Of a stretch of DNA of 64,000 nucleotides, positions 34,886 to 44,278 are shown piece by piece. The stretch comes from Robinsoniella peoriensis (GTDB taxonomy: Bacteria > Bacillota > Clostridia > Lachnospirales > Lachnospiraceae): NCBI RefSeq assembly GCF_042680125.1, contig NZ_JBHTNY010000037.1. One strand, written 5' to 3'. The notes under the pieces were generated by a model. It was given only the letters and a program-made list of their open reading frames with translations. It did not search any database and was not told the origin of the DNA. Each line of letters opens with the position of its first letter. Positions within the stretch are counted from its first letter, which is position 1. The position numbers were made by a program, and so were the translations under genes.

Positions 34886-35350
34886 TCATTCGCCCTTTGT
34901 CTTCGGTAACAGCCTTCTATCTTCCGAAAGTCGCAAAAATGGTGCATAAGCAACTTCCCATGGATATCCGTCAGGGTCCAGGAAATAACCGGAATATCCG
35001 TCATAGCCTCCCCAATCTTTCCACTGTGGTTCCTGGTGTGAACTTCCTCCCGCTTTCAAGGCCGCCGCAAATAAAGCATCTACTTCTTCTTTATCTGAAC
35101 CGTTTATCGCCAGTGTGAACCCATTATATGGTTTCTTAGGTGACACGGGAAGTTGTGCGTCTTTAGCCAGGAAGTCATACGGGACCAATCCCAATACGAT
35201 ATTGCTGGTCAGCATAAAGGTACACATCTTCGGATCAGAATCCGGAGAAAGCTCCCATCCCAGTGTTTCATAAAATGCAATCGAACGTTCTACATCTTCC
35301 ACTCCCAGAGTAATAATCGAAATGCTCTGGGCAGTTCCTGCCTGCTTCAT
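34886..35350 (-). CDS. VOC-family (glyoxalase/dioxygenase fold) protein
   Basis: A 154-residue protein with the two beta-alpha-beta-beta-beta units of the vicinal oxygen chelate fold: SIITLGVEDVERSIAFYETLGWE at the start (a typical DVERSIAFYETLGW motif) and FLDPDGYPWEVAYAPF at the end. Family members bind a metal and act as dioxygenases, isomerases or resistance proteins; the substrate here is unknown. A short C-terminal tail follows the domain. It lies 77 bases downstream of the TrpA-like gene on the same strand, so it may be the last gene of the nucleoside cluster or independent. Confidence 0.85.
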   Translation of the reverse strand: MKQAGTAQSISIITLGVEDVERSIAFYETLGWELSPDSDPKMCTFMLTSNIVLGLVPYDFLAKDAQLPVSPKKPYNGFTLAINGSDKEEVDALFAAALKAGGSSHQEPQWKDWGGYDGYSGYFLDPDGYPWEVAYAPFLRLSEDRRLLPKTKGE

Positions 35351-35427
35351 AATTCTCTCCTTTCCTTTACCAGACCTGCCGCCGCAGCATGCAATTCCAA
35401 TCTATTTTACTTGTGAAACAAAACCAT

Positions 35428-36141
35428 TTAACACTGTGCCGCAAACTTACCAATCATTTCTTTCAGTGCCGGAATATCTTCATGGAGTTTTAAAATTGTA
35501 CTTCCCACAAATGCCGCATCTCCCCCGGCTTCTTTTACCATTTTCACGTCTTCCGGCGCATGTACGCCTACACCACAGTAGATCGGACTCTCAATTCCGC
35601 AGGCACGCAGGTGCGCTATGCAGTCAGAAAGCAATGGATATTGAGGATTGATATTTCCGGTGGGTTTCGCCTGCATATAGACAAATCCATTCGACTTTTT
35701 CGCCATCTCAATTTCTTCCGGAAGCATGTGGTATTGAACGTAGCAGGATACCCTAAGTCCTGCTTCCATAAATTTGTCTTTAATTGCATTATCCTTTAGT
35801 CCCACCAGTAGAATATCTTTTAAATTGTTGTCGAGACAGAAACGGATGAATTTATCGGCGCCGATTTCCTCAACGGTATTTTCATAAGCCAATACCAGCA
35901 GCTGGACACCAGGAAGCCTTTTTTGCACTGCGATAATGCTGTCCATGTATTTGTCATAGTCGTCGCATACTTCCAGAGCCTTTGCCATTCTCCCTGCTAT
36001 GTATTCACCTTCCAGATACGGATCCCTGGAGGGAAAATCAATTTCAATCATACCGCATCCGGCGTCTGCATATTCAATTGCCATTTCATAGCTGTGTTCC
36101 AATGTTGGGTAACCGTTTGATAAGTAACAAATAATCTCCAT
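35428..36141 (-). CDS. TrpA-like TIM-barrel protein (tryptophan synthase alpha family), stand-alone
   Basis: A 237-residue TIM barrel related to TrpA. The segment IEIDFPSRDPYLEGEYI aligns with the TrpA active site IELGIPFSDPLADGPTI: the equivalent of catalytic Glu49 is kept, but Asp60 is Glu. The phosphate-binding end is kept (YCGVGVHAPED, AAFVGSTILKL). TrpA splits indole-glycerol phosphate by a retro-aldol reaction. There is no trpB or other trp gene here, so this protein probably makes a similar C-C cut on another phosphorylated compound. It starts 4 bases after the alcohol dehydrogenase stop, at the end of the nucleoside cluster. The reaction is inferred only. Confidence 0.75.
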   Translation of the reverse strand: MEIICYLSNGYPTLEHSYEMAIEYADAGCGMIEIDFPSRDPYLEGEYIAGRMAKALEVCDDYDKYMDSIIAVQKRLPGVQLLVLAYENTVEEIGADKFIRFCLDNNLKDILLVGLKDNAIKDKFMEAGLRVSCYVQYHMLPEEIEMAKKSNGFVYMQAKPTGNINPQYPLLSDCIAHLRACGIESPIYCGVGVHAPEDVKMVKEAGGDAAFVGSTILKLHEDIPALKEMIGKFAAQC

Positions 36142-36145
36142 AACT

Positions 36146-37294
36146 CTATTCTCCTTTATATGCCTTCTTGAATAATTCTACAAACTGTCCTAATGCCGGA
36201 ATGACCGGATTGGTTTTAGTACAGCCATCTTCCATTGCGGCCTTTGCCATTTCATCTAACAGACTGTTATACTTTTCCTCATCCTCTATGATTTCCCGGA
36301 AGCATACAGGAATATGAAGCTGTTCATTAAGCCCTGCAATCATATCTGCCAGATTCTCTCCTCCGGCTTTGCGCGCAAGGTCGTTGTAAATCTTTTCAGC
36401 TCTTTCATCCTGGCTGTTGAAACGGATCACATAAGGTAAAAGCATAGCATCTCCCAATCCGTGAGGGACGTGAAAGAATCCGCCCAGGGTATGTGCCATA
36501 GAATGTACAATACCAAGGGAAACATTTGTAAATGCAATGCCTGCTGCCATAGAAGCATTTAACATCTTTTCCCTGACTGACAGATCCTGGCCATTTTCAT
36601 ATGCCTGCGGTAAATATTCGATAATATCTAATGCTGCCTGAGTAGCCAGAACATCACCGATATAATTTGCCCTGGTGGAAACCAACGCTTCAACTGCATG
36701 GGTCAGGGCATCCATACCGGTCTCTGCCGTTATGCGCGGTGGCATGGAAACAGTGACCACTGGATCGCAGATGGCAATATCCGGCATCATTTCCATATTT
36801 CCAATTCCATGTTTCATTCCCGTCTCATTATCGGAGATTACAACAGAGCGGGAAACCTCACTGGCTGTGCCGGCAGTAGATGGAATACAACAGAAATGTG
36901 CTTTCGTCCTGAGCTGTGGAAATGGATTGGGAGGCAATACATCTTCCAGGTTCTGAAGCTGTGGATTTTCATAGTAAATCCACATGGTTTTGGCAGCATC
37001 CATAACGGATCCGCCTCCCAAAGCTACAATCAGATCTGGTTCTGCAGCCTGCATTTCCTTAGCGCCTCTTAACACTGTGGCAAAAGTCGGATCCGGCTCC
37101 ACACCTTCGATAATGGAAACAACCGCCCCGCTCTCCTCAAATAATCTTTTTACCTTATCCAGCATTCCACTTTTATGCATACTGGAGCCTCCAAGCACAA
37201 TCGTAACTCGTTTATACGCCAGTGTTCTTATGTGTTCCAGACAGCCCTCTCCGAACAGGAGCTGGCTTCCGGCTAATTTCATAGGTCTCATCAT
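36146..37294 (-). CDS. Iron-containing alcohol dehydrogenase
   Basis: A 382-residue type III alcohol dehydrogenase. It has the NAD-binding GGGS motif (VALGGGSVMDAAK) and metal-binding residues in ETGMDALTHAVEAL and HSMAHTLGGFFHVPHG. It should reduce an aldehyde or oxidise an alcohol with NAD(P) in the cytoplasm. GAGG precedes the ATG. In this cluster it lies between a BtpA-like protein and a TrpA-like protein, which suggests it removes a small aldehyde made by sugar-phosphate cleavage. Substrate specificity cannot be read from the sequence. Confidence 0.92.
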   Translation of the reverse strand: MMRPMKLAGSQLLFGEGCLEHIRTLAYKRVTIVLGGSSMHKSGMLDKVKRLFEESGAVVSIIEGVEPDPTFATVLRGAKEMQAAEPDLIVALGGGSVMDAAKTMWIYYENPQLQNLEDVLPPNPFPQLRTKAHFCCIPSTAGTASEVSRSVVISDNETGMKHGIGNMEMMPDIAICDPVVTVSMPPRITAETGMDALTHAVEALVSTRANYIGDVLATQAALDIIEYLPQAYENGQDLSVREKMLNASMAAGIAFTNVSLGIVHSMAHTLGGFFHVPHGLGDAMLLPYVIRFNSQDERAEKIYNDLARKAGGENLADMIAGLNEQLHIPVCFREIIEDEEKYNSLLDEMAKAAMEDGCTKTNPVIPALGQFVELFKKAYKGE

Positions 37295-37420
37295 TTTTCA
37301 TTACCTCACTTTATACTTATTAAATTCTGTTTTTTATCTCTGTCAGTTTCTTTTATTTCGCCTCAGACGGCTTGGCTGATTTTCAGGGAAGCGGGGCGTG
37401 CAGCTGGCGGGAATGATTTA

Positions 37421-38218
37421 TCAAACACTCCCTAACCCTTCAATCACTTCCCGCACCAATTCATAATCAATGGGATTTGTAAGAATCCCTTCTTTTTTCA
37501 GGCTGGAACCTATGATGGCACCGTCTGCCGTCTGCATCTGTTCGCTGATATTAGAAGCATTTACGCCGCTTCCCGCAAAAACAGGAAGTGATACCGCTCT
37601 TTTCACCCTGGCGATCATATCAATTGGCGTTTCCACACCGATTTCACTGCCGGTCACAATAATTGCATCGGCACCGTTAGCCGCTGCCTCTTTTGCCGAC
37701 TGTTCCACAGCAATATGGGGGAGCAGCATATGGGCATGTTTTACCTGAACATCCGCCAGGATTTTAACATGGGACAGGTTCAACTGCTTTCTGTATTCCA
37801 TGCATTCTTTAGCACAAGGCATAATGTATCCATCGGTAAACACCACCGTATCCACAAATACCGGAACACGAACAAAATCAGCACCTGTGATTCCGGCAAT
37901 TGCCAGGGAAGCCTTGCAGTCATTAAACGCTGCATCAATACCAATTGGTATGTTTACTGCTCTGCGCACTTCCATTGCCGCTGCCGATAATGCTGCTATC
38001 TGTGCAGTATTCAGCAGTGCACTAAATGGAGTGTCACCCATATTTTCCACAATCACTGCATCCACACCTGCTTTTTCCAAAGTCACTGCATCTTCAACGG
38101 CTCGTTTTAAAATCTGCTCATAATCGCCTCCAAATCCCGCTGTCCCCGGAAGGGGCAGGCAGTGTACCATACCGATTACTGTCTTTGTATTGGTTGTAAA
38201 TATCTGTTTATCATTCAT
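37421..38218 (-). CDS. BtpA/SgcQ-family TIM-barrel protein
   Basis: A 265-residue protein with the BtpA/SgcQ pattern: IGMVHCLPLPGTAGFGG, DAVIVENMGDTPF, RRAVNIPIGIDAAFND, ADFVRVPVFVDTVVFTDG, ILADVQVKHAH, ADAIIVTGSEIGVETP and the phosphate-binding-like FAGSGVNASNI and GAIIGSSLKK. Family members include E. coli SgcQ (an uncharacterised sugar operon) and cyanobacterial BtpA; the reaction is not known. The fold and the GSGV/GSS motifs suggest a phosphorylated ligand. Its place after a nucleoside phosphorylase and a PfkB kinase suggests action on a pentose phosphate derivative. It lies 21 bases after the phosphorylase gene. Confidence 0.88.
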   Translation of the reverse strand: MNDKQIFTTNTKTVIGMVHCLPLPGTAGFGGDYEQILKRAVEDAVTLEKAGVDAVIVENMGDTPFSALLNTAQIAALSAAAMEVRRAVNIPIGIDAAFNDCKASLAIAGITGADFVRVPVFVDTVVFTDGYIMPCAKECMEYRKQLNLSHVKILADVQVKHAHMLLPHIAVEQSAKEAAANGADAIIVTGSEIGVETPIDMIARVKRAVSLPVFAGSGVNASNISEQMQTADGAIIGSSLKKEGILTNPIDYELVREVIEGLGSV

Positions 38219-38239
38219 TTTGCAAACTTCCTTTCTTTA

Positions 38240-39010
38240 TCATTCATTCTGCATACTACATTTCTGATTCTGGTCATACTGGTATATTCCTTCCAGTACG
38301 GTTCTGCAAAGCAGATCCTCCGCATCTTTTCTGGCCTGTCCCTGCAATGTTTCCTTTAAGTTTTCTAATACGGTAGTCATGGTTACAATACAGGTTTTAA
38401 CTCCCATCAGCCTTCCAACTGTCAGCAGGCAGGAGGACTCCATGTCGATACCGGTTACCTTTAATTTCTTAAGTTCCCGGAAGGTTTCTGACATATCCCT
38501 GCCTGTTTCCAGAGAAAACCTGGAATCATGCATCTGACTGTAAAATCCATCCATCGTACAGTTGATGCCATTGACATATTTTGCTCCCATCCGGGTCACA
38601 GTTTCATTCATTGCATTGACCAGTTCAATATCCGCTACTGCCGGATAAGACTCTTCTACATAAGTCAGACTGGTGCTCTCTCTTCTCATAGCTGCAACAG
38701 GGATAATAAATTTCCCCAGCAAATCATCCTGCAGTCCCATTACGGTTCCCATTCGGACTGCTACTTCCATGCCTGCTTCATACATTTCTTCCAGGGCAAT
38801 TGCCGCTGATGGTGCACCAATTCCGGTAGAAGTTACCGTTACCATAACCCCCTTATAAATACCTGTATATGTATTAAATTCCCTCTGGAATGCCACATGT
38901 ACCGGTTCCTCAAGATACTGCTTCAATACATCCACTCTCCAGGGATCCCCGGAAAACAATACGTATTTTGCAATATTAGAACGGTCCGCTCCTAAGTATA
39001 ATGTGCTCAT
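38240..39010 (-). CDS. Nucleoside phosphorylase (PNP/uridine phosphorylase family)
   Basis: A 256-residue member of the PNP/UDP family. Motifs include SGDPWRVD near the N-terminus (phosphate site), VTSTGIGAPSAAIALEEM, and GIDMESSCLLTVGRL, which matches the ribose/base-binding Met-Glu-Ser segment of uridine phosphorylase. It should split a nucleoside with phosphate into base and (deoxy)ribose 1-phosphate. It fits with the BMP-type importer encoded upstream in the same series. The base specificity is uncertain: residues around the base site differ from E. coli Udp, so uridine is only one possibility. Confidence 0.9.
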   Translation of the reverse strand: MSTLYLGADRSNIAKYVLFSGDPWRVDVLKQYLEEPVHVAFQREFNTYTGIYKGVMVTVTSTGIGAPSAAIALEEMYEAGMEVAVRMGTVMGLQDDLLGKFIIPVAAMRRESTSLTYVEESYPAVADIELVNAMNETVTRMGAKYVNGINCTMDGFYSQMHDSRFSLETGRDMSETFRELKKLKVTGIDMESSCLLTVGRLMGVKTCIVTMTTVLENLKETLQGQARKDAEDLLCRTVLEGIYQYDQNQKCSMQNE

Positions 39011-39097
39011 TTACTACCTCCTTTTGCTTGTTCCATTGATCACGCTTTTGATATTCTTTCGTTACTGCTTTCTTACATTCACGCGTAAGTGCTTTTA

Positions 39098-40048
39098 TTA
39101 TTCTTTCTCACGAATCTCCCGATACTTTTTAAGAAACTGGTCTTGCGTTGGCAGATTTGTGCAGCAGCCTTCCGCCTGCAGAACAAACCAGGACAGCACG
39201 CTGCCAAGCCTGCAGCACTCCACACTCTCCATCCCTCTTAAATACCCATAGAGAAATCCCGCCATATAAGCATCCCCGGAGCCTGTAGCATCTACGATAT
39301 GCTCTGCCTCACAAATACCGATTTTCCAGGTGCGGATTCCTTCCGGGGTTCTCTCATAACAGATGCTTCCGTCTTTCCCCATAGTGGTCACAATCACATC
39401 TGCCTTACCGATTTCAAAAAGCTTCGTAATATCATGAAACCCATATATTTTTTCAATCATTTCCCGTTCCACTTCATTGGTAAAAATAATTTTACTTCCC
39501 GTTAGAAGCGTCTTTAAAAATACTTCCGGAAATGCATCGAAATCGTCTTTCATGCCAAATACCACAGGCACTTCATGGGCTAAACACTGCTGATAGAACA
39601 TCTCATTGTCTTCTCTTGCCGCCACCGTAATGACGCCAAGTCTGGCTCCCTCAAATAAGCTGCCATCGATTGGACCGGCATATTTGCTGTCCATAGCACC
39701 GGGATAAAAAATAGTAATATGGTCATTATTATTATCCTGTAATAAGTAGCACACTGAGGTTGCCTCTTCTTCAATGACCCGTATCCCATCCAGCGGAACG
39801 TTTCCCGCTTCCAGAAAACGCTTAAATCCATTTGCTTCATAATCCCCGCCCACTCTTAACACCGGCAACGTATTGATCCCCAGCCGATTCAGCCCATAGG
39901 CGATGTTGACGGAACAGCCTCCATAATATATCTGTACATTATTTTTATTCGTCACCAGGGATGTACAGCCAATCGTCGCCGGCGAAGTGATTTTAATAAT
40001 GTGATCCATGCTCACATAGCCGCTGGTTAAAACTTCAAACTCACCCAT
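39098..40048 (-). CDS. PfkB-family carbohydrate/nucleoside kinase
   Basis: A 316-residue ribokinase-fold kinase. It has the N-terminal GGCSVNIAYGLNRLG motif and the C-terminal DATGSGDAYMAGFLYG motif with the catalytic Asp and anion hole. PfkB kinases use ATP to phosphorylate sugars, nucleosides or sugar phosphates. Next to a nucleoside phosphorylase it may phosphorylate ribose 1-phosphate or the nucleoside itself; the sequence does not decide between these. It starts 3 bases after the isochorismatase-like gene, so it lies in the same operon. Confidence 0.92.
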   Translation of the reverse strand: MGEFEVLTSGYVSMDHIIKITSPATIGCTSLVTNKNNVQIYYGGCSVNIAYGLNRLGINTLPVLRVGGDYEANGFKRFLEAGNVPLDGIRVIEEEATSVCYLLQDNNNDHITIFYPGAMDSKYAGPIDGSLFEGARLGVITVAAREDNEMFYQQCLAHEVPVVFGMKDDFDAFPEVFLKTLLTGSKIIFTNEVEREMIEKIYGFHDITKLFEIGKADVIVTTMGKDGSICYERTPEGIRTWKIGICEAEHIVDATGSGDAYMAGFLYGYLRGMESVECCRLGSVLSWFVLQAEGCCTNLPTQDQFLKKYREIREKE

Positions 40049-40051
40049 GCT

Positions 40052-40618
40052 CTACAACTCCCCCCTGTCCAGCATTTGAAACAGTGTCTCCCTGTCCACT
40101 ACTTTCCCCAGATATTTATTGATATCCTCCAGGTGCACCTGATTCACAACCTGGGAATTGGTTGCCACACAGTCTGAAACTACATAGCTATTGTAATCCA
40201 GATAAAACGCATCGGTAACAGTTGCACGGATACAGCAGTTTGTCTTCGTTCCCACAATAACCACATTCTTAACGTCATTTTCACGAAGCACCAGATCCAG
40301 ATCAGTTCCAAAGAAGCCGCTGTACCTGCGCTTTTTAATCACATAGTCCTTTTCCTCATCTACTTCCAGCATCGGATCAATTTCCTCTCCTCCGCTGCCT
40401 TCAATGCAGTTGGGGCGCATGGATGCTGCTTTTCTGTCAAATTTACCTTTCCGGTTGCAATGCTGTAAGAACACGATCAGTACTCCTTTTTCCCTGCATT
40501 TATCCAGAACTTCCTTTATTTTGGGCAAAATCTCCCGGTTCTGCGGATAGAAAACCAATCCATTTGCATCGGTAAAATCTTTCACCATATCTACAATCAA
40601 TAAAGCCGTTTCACTCAT
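40052..40618 (-). CDS. Isochorismatase-fold cysteine hydrolase
   Basis: About 188 residues with the Asp-Lys-Cys triad of the isochorismatase/nicotinamidase superfamily: ALLIVDMVKDF, YVIKKRRYSGFFGT, and GTKTNCCIRATVTDA. Members hydrolyse amides such as nicotinamide or ureidoacrylate, or vinyl ethers. In a nucleoside cluster it could deamidate a released base; nicotinamide from nicotinamide riboside is one example. The open frame reaches 40666, but the ATG at 40618 starts directly at the conserved MSETALLIVD segment and has GGA upstream. Confidence 0.88.
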   Translation of the reverse strand: MSETALLIVDMVKDFTDANGLVFYPQNREILPKIKEVLDKCREKGVLIVFLQHCNRKGKFDRKAASMRPNCIEGSGGEEIDPMLEVDEEKDYVIKKRRYSGFFGTDLDLVLRENDVKNVVIVGTKTNCCIRATVTDAFYLDYNSYVVSDCVATNSQVVNQVHLEDINKYLGKVVDRETLFQMLDRGEL

Positions 40619-40684
40619 CGCTGCATATTCCTTTCTCTTAAGGGCATATTTGAAAATCCATATCATCCACCTGCAATCTTAAAA

Positions 40685-41593
40685 TCAATGAAATCCCCTC
40701 ACCTTGTTATTTCTGTATTTCAGCATAGAAACAATGGTTAATACGATACTCATCACCACATAAGGTACTACATCAAACAGTGCTGCTGCCGGTCCCGCAT
40801 AGAGTCCCATATTTACCGCAAGCGCTCTGGCTGCACCGAATACGATGGCATAAAGAGCACTGGAAACAGGATCTCCCTGTCCGCAGTAGATTGCTGCAAT
40901 GGCAATAAATCCACGGCCGGCTGTCATATTATTGGTAAAGAGAACCATACGCTCTAATGCCAGGTTTATACCCGCAAGTGAGCAGCAGAATGCTCCTAAC
41001 AGAATTGCCAGATAGCGGTATTTATTCGTATTTAAGCCCATATTTCTGGCTGCATCTTCATTTTCCCCGACTACTCTTACATAGATACCAAACTTTGTAC
41101 GGTACATGAAAAGCCAGATCAGCCCGATTCCGATAAATGCCAGATAAGTTATTGGCGTATGCCCGCTTAAAATGTCCCCGAGAATCGGAATCTTATCAAT
41201 GACAGGAATGTGGATTTTAAAATCCGCTACATTTTTCCAGGTCAGCGTAATGTTTGCAGACTGCATATACTGAAGTACAAATCCTGCCACTGCAGGAACC
41301 AGCATGTTGATGGCAAGGCCTACAACGATTACATTGCCCTTCCAGGTTACCGTCATAAAAGAGAAGACCAGTCCAATCAGGATGCAGACAACAAGAGCCG
41401 TTACATAACCCAGTACTATGTTTCCGGTTAAATAGGAAACCAGAAGGGAAACAAATGCACCTGCAAGCATGATACCTTCCAGTGCGATATTTAAAACATT
41501 AGCCTTATAGGCAAAGATTCCGCCCAGAACACACAGAAGTATAGGCGTTGCATGATATACGGAATCGTATAAAATATTTCCTAGAAAATTCAT
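40685..41593 (-). CDS. Nucleoside-type ABC transporter permease (second subunit)
   Basis: About 302 residues with eight to ten membrane helices, of the BPD_transp_2 family found with BMP-type binding proteins. Motifs include ILCVLGGIFAYKANVLNIALEG (shortened: AYKANVLNIALEGIML) and the loop GENEDAARNMGLN. Its ATG overlaps the stop of the other permease (ATGA), so the two are coupled and form a heterodimeric channel. With the ATPase and lipoprotein upstream it makes a NupPQ/YufPQ-like nucleoside importer. Confidence 0.92.
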   Translation of the reverse strand: MNFLGNILYDSVYHATPILLCVLGGIFAYKANVLNIALEGIMLAGAFVSLLVSYLTGNIVLGYVTALVVCILIGLVFSFMTVTWKGNVIVVGLAINMLVPAVAGFVLQYMQSANITLTWKNVADFKIHIPVIDKIPILGDILSGHTPITYLAFIGIGLIWLFMYRTKFGIYVRVVGENEDAARNMGLNTNKYRYLAILLGAFCCSLAGINLALERMVLFTNNMTAGRGFIAIAAIYCGQGDPVSSALYAIVFGAARALAVNMGLYAGPAAALFDVVPYVVMSIVLTIVSMLKYRNNKVRGFH

Positions 41594-42672
41594 TCTGCTG
41601 CCCTCCTGTTCTCTTTCCACATTTTATAGTGTTCGATAAAACCATATTTTTCATTGAAGAACCGAACTGCCAGGAATAAAATGATCAATCCCTGCAGCAC
41701 TCCTACAATTTCTTTAGGTACTGCAGTATACATGTTGATATTGTCAGCCCCTGTTTTTAATCCGCTGTAGAAAATAGCCGCCAGCAGGATGCCGAAGGGA
41801 TTGTGTCGTCCCAAAAGGGCAATCAGCATACCATCCCAGCCAAGGCCAGTTGTCCCGGAAAATGTCAGCGTATATTTAAATGCTTCACTCATCATCTGCC
41901 CGGAACCCGCAAGACCGGCAAGGGCACCACTCAGACACATGAGGATAATAATTTTTTTACGGACACGTATACCGGATGCTTCTGAAAACTCCGGATTCTT
42001 TCCAATTGCCGTGACTTCATATCCAAGCTTTGTTTTCTTCATCACAAATGCCATGACAAGCAGCACCGCCAGAGCAATAAAGAAAAACAGAGTCATCTTG
42101 GAATCCCCAAGCCTGGAAAACATGGCTGTTTCCTTAATTGTGGGTGTACAAACATACCCAGCCCCGTCTTCCCGGAATGGACCTGAAGACAAATACTCCA
42201 GAATTTTAATCATCGCATAGTTTAAGGTCAGTGTTACAACCATTTCATCTACATGAAAATATGCTTTTAGCAATGCGGGTATCAGGGCAAATAGAACACC
42301 GAAAAGCATTCCCACCAGCATACAGATTACTTTGTGCCAAAATGGGCTTCCTATGGAAATCATTGCACCTGCAATTCCGGAAAAGAATCCGCCCAAAAGG
42401 AGCTGTCCTTCCACACCCATGTTAAATATATTTGCTTTAAAGGTAATCGCAATTGCCAGTCCCGTGAGAATCAACGGGGAAGCATAATGCAGCGTATTAC
42501 TGAATCCCTTTGCTGTAAACAGTGATTTTCCAAGCATGATTCCATAGACTTCAAATGGATTTTCTCCAATTGCTGCAATGATCACGCCGCCGATGCCAAA
42601 TGCCAGCAGAACAGGTAAAAGTGTATTTACAATCTTGGGAAATATGGATATTTTTTTCTCTCTTTTATTCAT
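41590..42672 (-). CDS. Nucleoside-type ABC transporter permease (first subunit)
   Basis: A 360-residue membrane protein of the same BPD_transp_2 family as the next gene. It has GLAIAITFKANIFNMGVEGQLLLGG (core FKANIFNMGVEGQ), MVVTLTLNYAMIKILEY, and GKNPEFSEASGIRVRKK, which is the coupling-helix region that contacts the ATPase. Its ATG overlaps the ATPase stop by 4 bases. It is the larger of the two permease subunits of the importer, as usual for nucleoside systems such as B. subtilis YufP (NupP). Confidence 0.92.
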   Translation of the reverse strand: MNKREKKISIFPKIVNTLLPVLLAFGIGGVIIAAIGENPFEVYGIMLGKSLFTAKGFSNTLHYASPLILTGLAIAITFKANIFNMGVEGQLLLGGFFSGIAGAMISIGSPFWHKVICMLVGMLFGVLFALIPALLKAYFHVDEMVVTLTLNYAMIKILEYLSSGPFREDGAGYVCTPTIKETAMFSRLGDSKMTLFFFIALAVLLVMAFVMKKTKLGYEVTAIGKNPEFSEASGIRVRKKIIILMCLSGALAGLAGSGQMMSEAFKYTLTFSGTTGLGWDGMLIALLGRHNPFGILLAAIFYSGLKTGADNINMYTAVPKEIVGVLQGLIILFLAVRFFNEKYGFIEHYKMWKENRRAAE

Positions 42673-44213
42673 GCTGTTCTCCCCTCATCCGGTTTTGCAC
42701 CTGCCATCAGCAGACCGATTTTCTCCACAGGCACATCCGGTGATGCAACTCCTATGATTTCTCCTTTGTACATAACGGCAATCCTGTCTGAGAGACTCAT
42801 AATTTCGGAAAGCTCACTGGAAATAAGAAGTACCGAATTTCCTTCATTCCTAAATTTGAGCAGCTGGGTGTGAATAAACTCAATGGAACCAATATCCACC
42901 CCTCTGGTTGGCTGGCAGGCAATAATCACTTTCGGATGATTCTCAAATTCCCGGGCTATGATTACCTTTTGTGCATTCCCTCCTGAAAGCTGGGAGATCT
43001 CTCCCTCCGGATCGGCTACACGGATATCGTACTTTTCGATATATTCTCCGGTCAGGCGCGTGATCTCTTTACCACGCAGCACACCGCATTTACAGACTCC
43101 ATGGTTTCCAAAGTATCCGGCGATACAGTTTTCCCCGATACTCATATCCCGGCACAATCCCTGCGCATAACGGTCTTCCGGAATGATGCCCAGACCCTTT
43201 TTGCGAAGTTCGTCCGGCCAGGCATTGGTCACATCCATTTCACATAAACGCACACTTCCTTTTGTAGACGCCATAAGCCCGGTAAGAACCTTTATCAGCT
43301 CACTTTGTCCGTTTCCCTCTACTCCGGCAATTCCTAAAATTTCCCCTTTATGTACTTCTAAATTAATATTGTGAAGAATTTCTTTTTGTTCTGCATTTGT
43401 GGTACACAGGTCTTTGACACAGTATGCCGTTTCGCAGCTGCAGGGAGCGGCATTTTCATTGCTGACGGTTAAAACAACATCTCTGCCTACCATCATCTGC
43501 GCCAGCTCCTGTTCATTGGTATCCGCCGTTTTCACATTCCCAATTACTTTCCCCTGCTTGATGACGGTGACACTGTCGCTCAGCTCCATGACTTCTCTTA
43601 ATTTATGGGTAATAACAATAATGGTTTTTCCATTTTTCCGAAGCTCTTTTAAATTTTCCATCAGACGGTCTACTTCCTGAGGAGTAAGCACAGCGGTAGG
43701 CTCATCCAAAATCAGTATCCGGACATTCCTGTACAGCATCTTCAGTATTTCAACCTGCTGGCACAGTCCTACCGAAAGATTTTCTACCTTTTCCAGCGGG
43801 TCAATCTGGAAATGATATTCCTCAATTAATTCCTTTACTTTTGCAATCTCTGTGTTACGATCAATAAACGGGCTTTTTCTCCCTTTCCACTTCTTATTGA
43901 TTTCACTTCCAAGCAAAATATTTTCATAGACGGTCAGGCTTGGCACCAGCTTAAAATGCTGGTGCACCATGCCGATACCGTGACCTATGGCATCGGTGGG
44001 ATTTTTAAAATTAACATCCTGTCCGTCTATTAGGATCTTCCCGCTGGAAGGCCGGAGTGCACCGTAGAGCATATTCATCAGGGTTGATTTCCCGGCACCA
44101 TTCTCCCCTACGATACATTTAATCTCTTTGGGTTCCACGGATATATTGATCTTGTCATTCGCTGTAAAAGCATCAAACTTCTTTGTTAGGTCGATTGTTT
44201 GTATGATACTCAT
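42669..44213 (-). CDS. Nucleoside-type ABC transporter ATP-binding protein (double NBD)
   Basis: A 514-residue protein with two fused nucleotide-binding domains. The first has Walker A GENGAGKST (about residues 36-44), signature LSVGLCQQVEI and Walker B ILILDEPTAVL. The second has a degenerate Walker A (GVEGNGQSE) and signature LSGGNAQKVIIAREF, as in ribose/nucleoside importers (RbsA, YufO/NupO). It powers uptake on the cytoplasmic face. The same gene series holds its permeases and lipoprotein. One active and one reduced ATP site is normal in this family. Confidence 0.94.
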   Translation of the reverse strand: MSIIQTIDLTKKFDAFTANDKINISVEPKEIKCIVGENGAGKSTLMNMLYGALRPSSGKILIDGQDVNFKNPTDAIGHGIGMVHQHFKLVPSLTVYENILLGSEINKKWKGRKSPFIDRNTEIAKVKELIEEYHFQIDPLEKVENLSVGLCQQVEILKMLYRNVRILILDEPTAVLTPQEVDRLMENLKELRKNGKTIIVITHKLREVMELSDSVTVIKQGKVIGNVKTADTNEQELAQMMVGRDVVLTVSNENAAPCSCETAYCVKDLCTTNAEQKEILHNINLEVHKGEILGIAGVEGNGQSELIKVLTGLMASTKGSVRLCEMDVTNAWPDELRKKGLGIIPEDRYAQGLCRDMSIGENCIAGYFGNHGVCKCGVLRGKEITRLTGEYIEKYDIRVADPEGEISQLSGGNAQKVIIAREFENHPKVIIACQPTRGVDIGSIEFIHTQLLKFRNEGNSVLLISSELSEIMSLSDRIAVMYKGEIIGVASPDVPVEKIGLLMAGAKPDEGRTA

Positions 44214-44278
44214 CTACTCTGCTCCTTTGTTTCTGGAATACCTCATCTGGAGTTAAACACGCTCTGAGGCTTTTTCAT

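Noticed and set aside
34694..34949. Hydrophobic open frames over the 13-bp repeat
   Set aside because: They arise from the TTTTCGG repeat, have no ribosome site, and overlap the VOC gene end.
35428..36141. Calling the TrpA-like gene trpA of a tryptophan operon
   Set aside because: No trpB or other trp gene is present, the active-site Asp is changed, and the gene lies in a nucleoside operon.
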